Origin: Nocardia asteroides | GTDB taxonomy: Bacteria > Actinomycetota > Actinomycetes > Mycobacteriales > Mycobacteriaceae | Direction of reading: 5' to 3' | Assembly: GCF_900637185.1 (NCBI RefSeq) | Contig: NZ_LR134352.1 | Span: 4,330,001-4,394,000, forward strand | DNA: 64,000 bases | Shown here: positions 62,471-64,000 of the stretch, piece after piece | How the letters are laid out: each line of letters begins with the position of its first letter | How positions within the stretch are numbered: position 1 is the first letter of the stretch | Notes under the pieces: generated by a model | The model's database searches: none | What the model was told of the DNA's origin: nothing | The model's input: only the letters and a program-made list of their open reading frames with translations | Translations under genes and position numbers: made by a program

Positions 62471-63529
62471 ATGCCGCCGTATTCGCTGCCCGGTACCGAG
62501 GTCGGCCCGTGGCGTGCCCGTCTGCTCGGCGCCTGTACCGCTCTGGTGGTGCTCGCCGGCGCCGTCGCCTGGCAGGTGCGCCCGGATTCGCTCGCCGACG
62601 GCGAGATCGGGGTGGTGTTGCGCACCGACCATGTCGGCGCGGGGGTGCGGCCCGGTACCGATGTGCGGCTGGGCGGGGTCCGGGTCGGCTCGGTCGCCGG
62701 CATCACCGCGGCGGGTGACGGTCGTGAAGACCTCGCGCTGACGCTGCGCGCGGCCGAGCTGTACGGCCTCACCGACCAACTGCGCCTCGAGTTCGCTCCC
62801 GACAACCTGTTCGGTATCACCGCGCTGAACCTCGTCCCGGCCGAGGGTGGCACCGCGCTCACCGACGGTGTCACCGTCGATCTGGGTGGCGCCGACGCGG
62901 GCCGCGTCGCGGATGCCACGCTCGCGGCGCTGCTGCGCTCCACCGGCGAACTCACCGGTGACGTGCTCACGACGAAACTCGCCGGCCTGCTGCACACGAT
63001 CTCCGGCGACCTGCGCGCCTTCACCCCGCTGCTGGAGGCGATCGGCGCGACCGTGCGTGCCTACGCCGAGACCCGGCAGCTGCCGCCCACCGAGCTGGCG
63101 GCCGCGTTCGGGTCGGTGCTGGCGGGCGCACCGCCCATGCTGACCGGCGCGGTGGACGTCCTCGACGCCGCCTACACCAACGAATACCTGCGCTCCCCCG
63201 ACAATCTCGCCCGTTTCGCCGCCTTCTGGGACGACATGCAATATCAGCTCCTGCCCATGGTCACCCAGACCATGACCACCGCCCGCACCCACTTCGCCGG
63301 TCTGACGCCACTCGCCGGAACCGTCCTGGACGAGGTCGCCGCCGCGGTCGGTCCGCCCGGCCGTTCGGCCGAACTGCTCGCCACCCTGCTGGCCCGGGCG
63401 GGCGCCGCGTTCGTCGACACCCCCGGCGGGCCCGTCCTGCGGGTCGCGGTGGAACTCGACGTGGTGCCCGGCCTGGCCGTGCCGTTGCGGGCCGCGCTCG
63501 GCGCACCCGCTCAACCGGGGGCACGCTGA
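62471..63529 (+). CDS. Mce-family substrate-binding protein (first of operon)
   Basis: A 352-residue protein with one N-terminal membrane anchor (LLGACTALVVLAGAVAWQV) and an MCE (MlaD) domain of about 90 residues (DGEIGVVLRTDHVGAGVRPGTDVRLGGVRVGSVAGI; LYGLTDQLRLEFAPDNLFGITALNLVPAEGG). A helical C-terminal half (LLEAIGATVRAYAETRQLPPTELAAAFGSVL) follows, as in MceA-type proteins. It starts at the ATG 5 bp after the permease stop. Mce proteins form a hydrophobic tunnel across the envelope. Confidence 0.93.
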   Translation: MPPYSLPGTEVGPWRARLLGACTALVVLAGAVAWQVRPDSLADGEIGVVLRTDHVGAGVRPGTDVRLGGVRVGSVAGITAAGDGREDLALTLRAAELYGLTDQLRLEFAPDNLFGITALNLVPAEGGTALTDGVTVDLGGADAGRVADATLAALLRSTGELTGDVLTTKLAGLLHTISGDLRAFTPLLEAIGATVRAYAETRQLPPTELAAAFGSVLAGAPPMLTGAVDVLDAAYTNEYLRSPDNLARFAAFWDDMQYQLLPMVTQTMTTARTHFAGLTPLAGTVLDEVAAAVGPPGRSAELLATLLARAGAAFVDTPGGPVLRVAVELDVVPGLAVPLRAALGAPAQPGAR

Positions 63530-64000
63530 TGACGACGCGAACCCTGCTGCTGCGGGTGACGGTGGCCGCGGCCCTGGCCGTCGTCGCGCTGGCCGCGGTG
63601 TTCCGGCTCATCGACCGTCCGGTGCGCGGTGCCACCGACTCCTATTCCGCGCTGTTCACCGACGCGAACGGGCTGCGCATCGGCGACGACGTGCGGCTGC
63701 ACGGTGTCCCGGTCGGGAAGGTGACCGGGATCGATCTCGACGGCGTGCTCGCCCGGGTGGAGTTCACCGTCCTGCGCGATCGACCGCTGTATGCCGGGAG
63801 CACGCTGGCCGTGCGATTCCAGAATCTCACCGGTTTCCGCTATCTCGATCTCGACCAGCCGGACGTGCCGGGGGAACGCCGCACGCCCGGCTCGCAGTTC
63901 GGTACCGCCGACACGGTGCCCGCCTTCGACATCACCACCCTGTTCAAAGGGCTGCAACCGGTGCTGGCCCAGTTGTCGCCCGAGGAGATCAACCGGTTCA
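63529..64000 (+). CDS. Mce-family protein (second of operon, 3' end outside window)
   Basis: The first 157 codons of an MceB-type protein. It starts MTTRTLLLRVTVAAALAVVALAAVFRLIDRP as membrane anchor, followed by the MCE domain YSALFTDANGLRIGDDVRLHGVPVGKVTGIDLDGVLARVEFTVLRDRPLYAGSTLAVRFQNLTGFRYLDLDQP. It shares one base with the previous stop (TGATG). The operon probably continues with further mce genes beyond the window. Confidence 0.92.
   Translation, partial: MTTRTLLLRVTVAAALAVVALAAVFRLIDRPVRGATDSYSALFTDANGLRIGDDVRLHGVPVGKVTGIDLDGVLARVEFTVLRDRPLYAGSTLAVRFQNLTGFRYLDLDQPDVPGERRTPGSQFGTADTVPAFDITTLFKGLQPVLAQLSPEEINRF

Overview
This is a 64-kb window of very GC-rich, gene-dense actinobacterial chromosome. 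A YrbE/Mce lipid-import operon, a CYP51 with the same length and heme-cysteine position as I recall for the Mycobacterium tuberculosis enzyme, FadD17- and CYP125-type sterol side-chain enzymes, a KstR-type operator, a furA-katG pair and many GTG starts all point to a mycolic-acid actinomycete, most likely Nocardia or a close relative. Species cannot be fixed from the sequence alone. I see no tRNA, rRNA, CRISPR array or intact insertion sequence.

Region 1 (1-6465) is a tight plus-strand operon: 5'-truncated aldehyde dehydrogenase, flavin monooxygenase of Baeyer-Villiger type, SDR, HSL-type esterase and long-chain acyl-CoA synthetase. It reads as an oxidation, hydrolysis and CoA-activation route for a lipophilic ketone, aldehyde or ester. 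Region 2 (6.5-21 kb) holds housekeeping and solo genes: pepN, an AlkD-like protein, an acyl-CoA carboxylase beta subunit, a KstD-superfamily flavoprotein behind a KstR-like box with a divergent aromatic-type flavin hydroxylase, an AI-2E family transporter, a TetR-MFS efflux pair with a four-hexamer operator, and an amidohydrolase.

Region 3 (21.2-23.75 kb) is a decayed patch. It has the C-terminus of a tyrosine recombinase broken by a one-base deletion, a broken DUF1508 (YegP-like) gene and a methyltransferase. It is the best candidate for an old mobile-element scar. Region 4 (23.75-49.3 kb) is a mosaic of short units: Tat-exported MBL hydrolase, two kinds of methyltransferase, VOC proteins, MarR regulators with clear operators, a frameshifted hypothetical gene, a GH76 glycosidase, a GNAT enzyme, secreted lipases, a multicopper oxidase divergent from a two-component system, a small alarmone synthetase, a desaturase, furA-katG and a glutathionyl-hydroquinone-reductase-like protein.

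Region 5 (49.3-64 kb) is the most interesting part. Aldehyde dehydrogenase, SDR, hydroxyisobutyrate-dehydrogenase-like and carboxymuconolactone-decarboxylase-like genes, a TetR regulator and CYP51 reproduce the content of the M. tuberculosis Rv0764c-Rv0771 locus (recalled, not searched). Next to it, a minus-strand operon carries an acyl-CoA ligase, a single open frame fusing a FadD17-like ligase to a CYP125-like P450, and an SDR. Divergent from that operon is a yrbE-yrbE-mce-mce operon that runs off the window. An 18-bp element recurs five times, exactly at the promoters of the aldehyde dehydrogenase operon (twice), cyp51, the ligase operon and the mce operon. I infer one regulon, probably controlled by the local TetR protein, that couples Mce import to sterol demethylation and side-chain activation.
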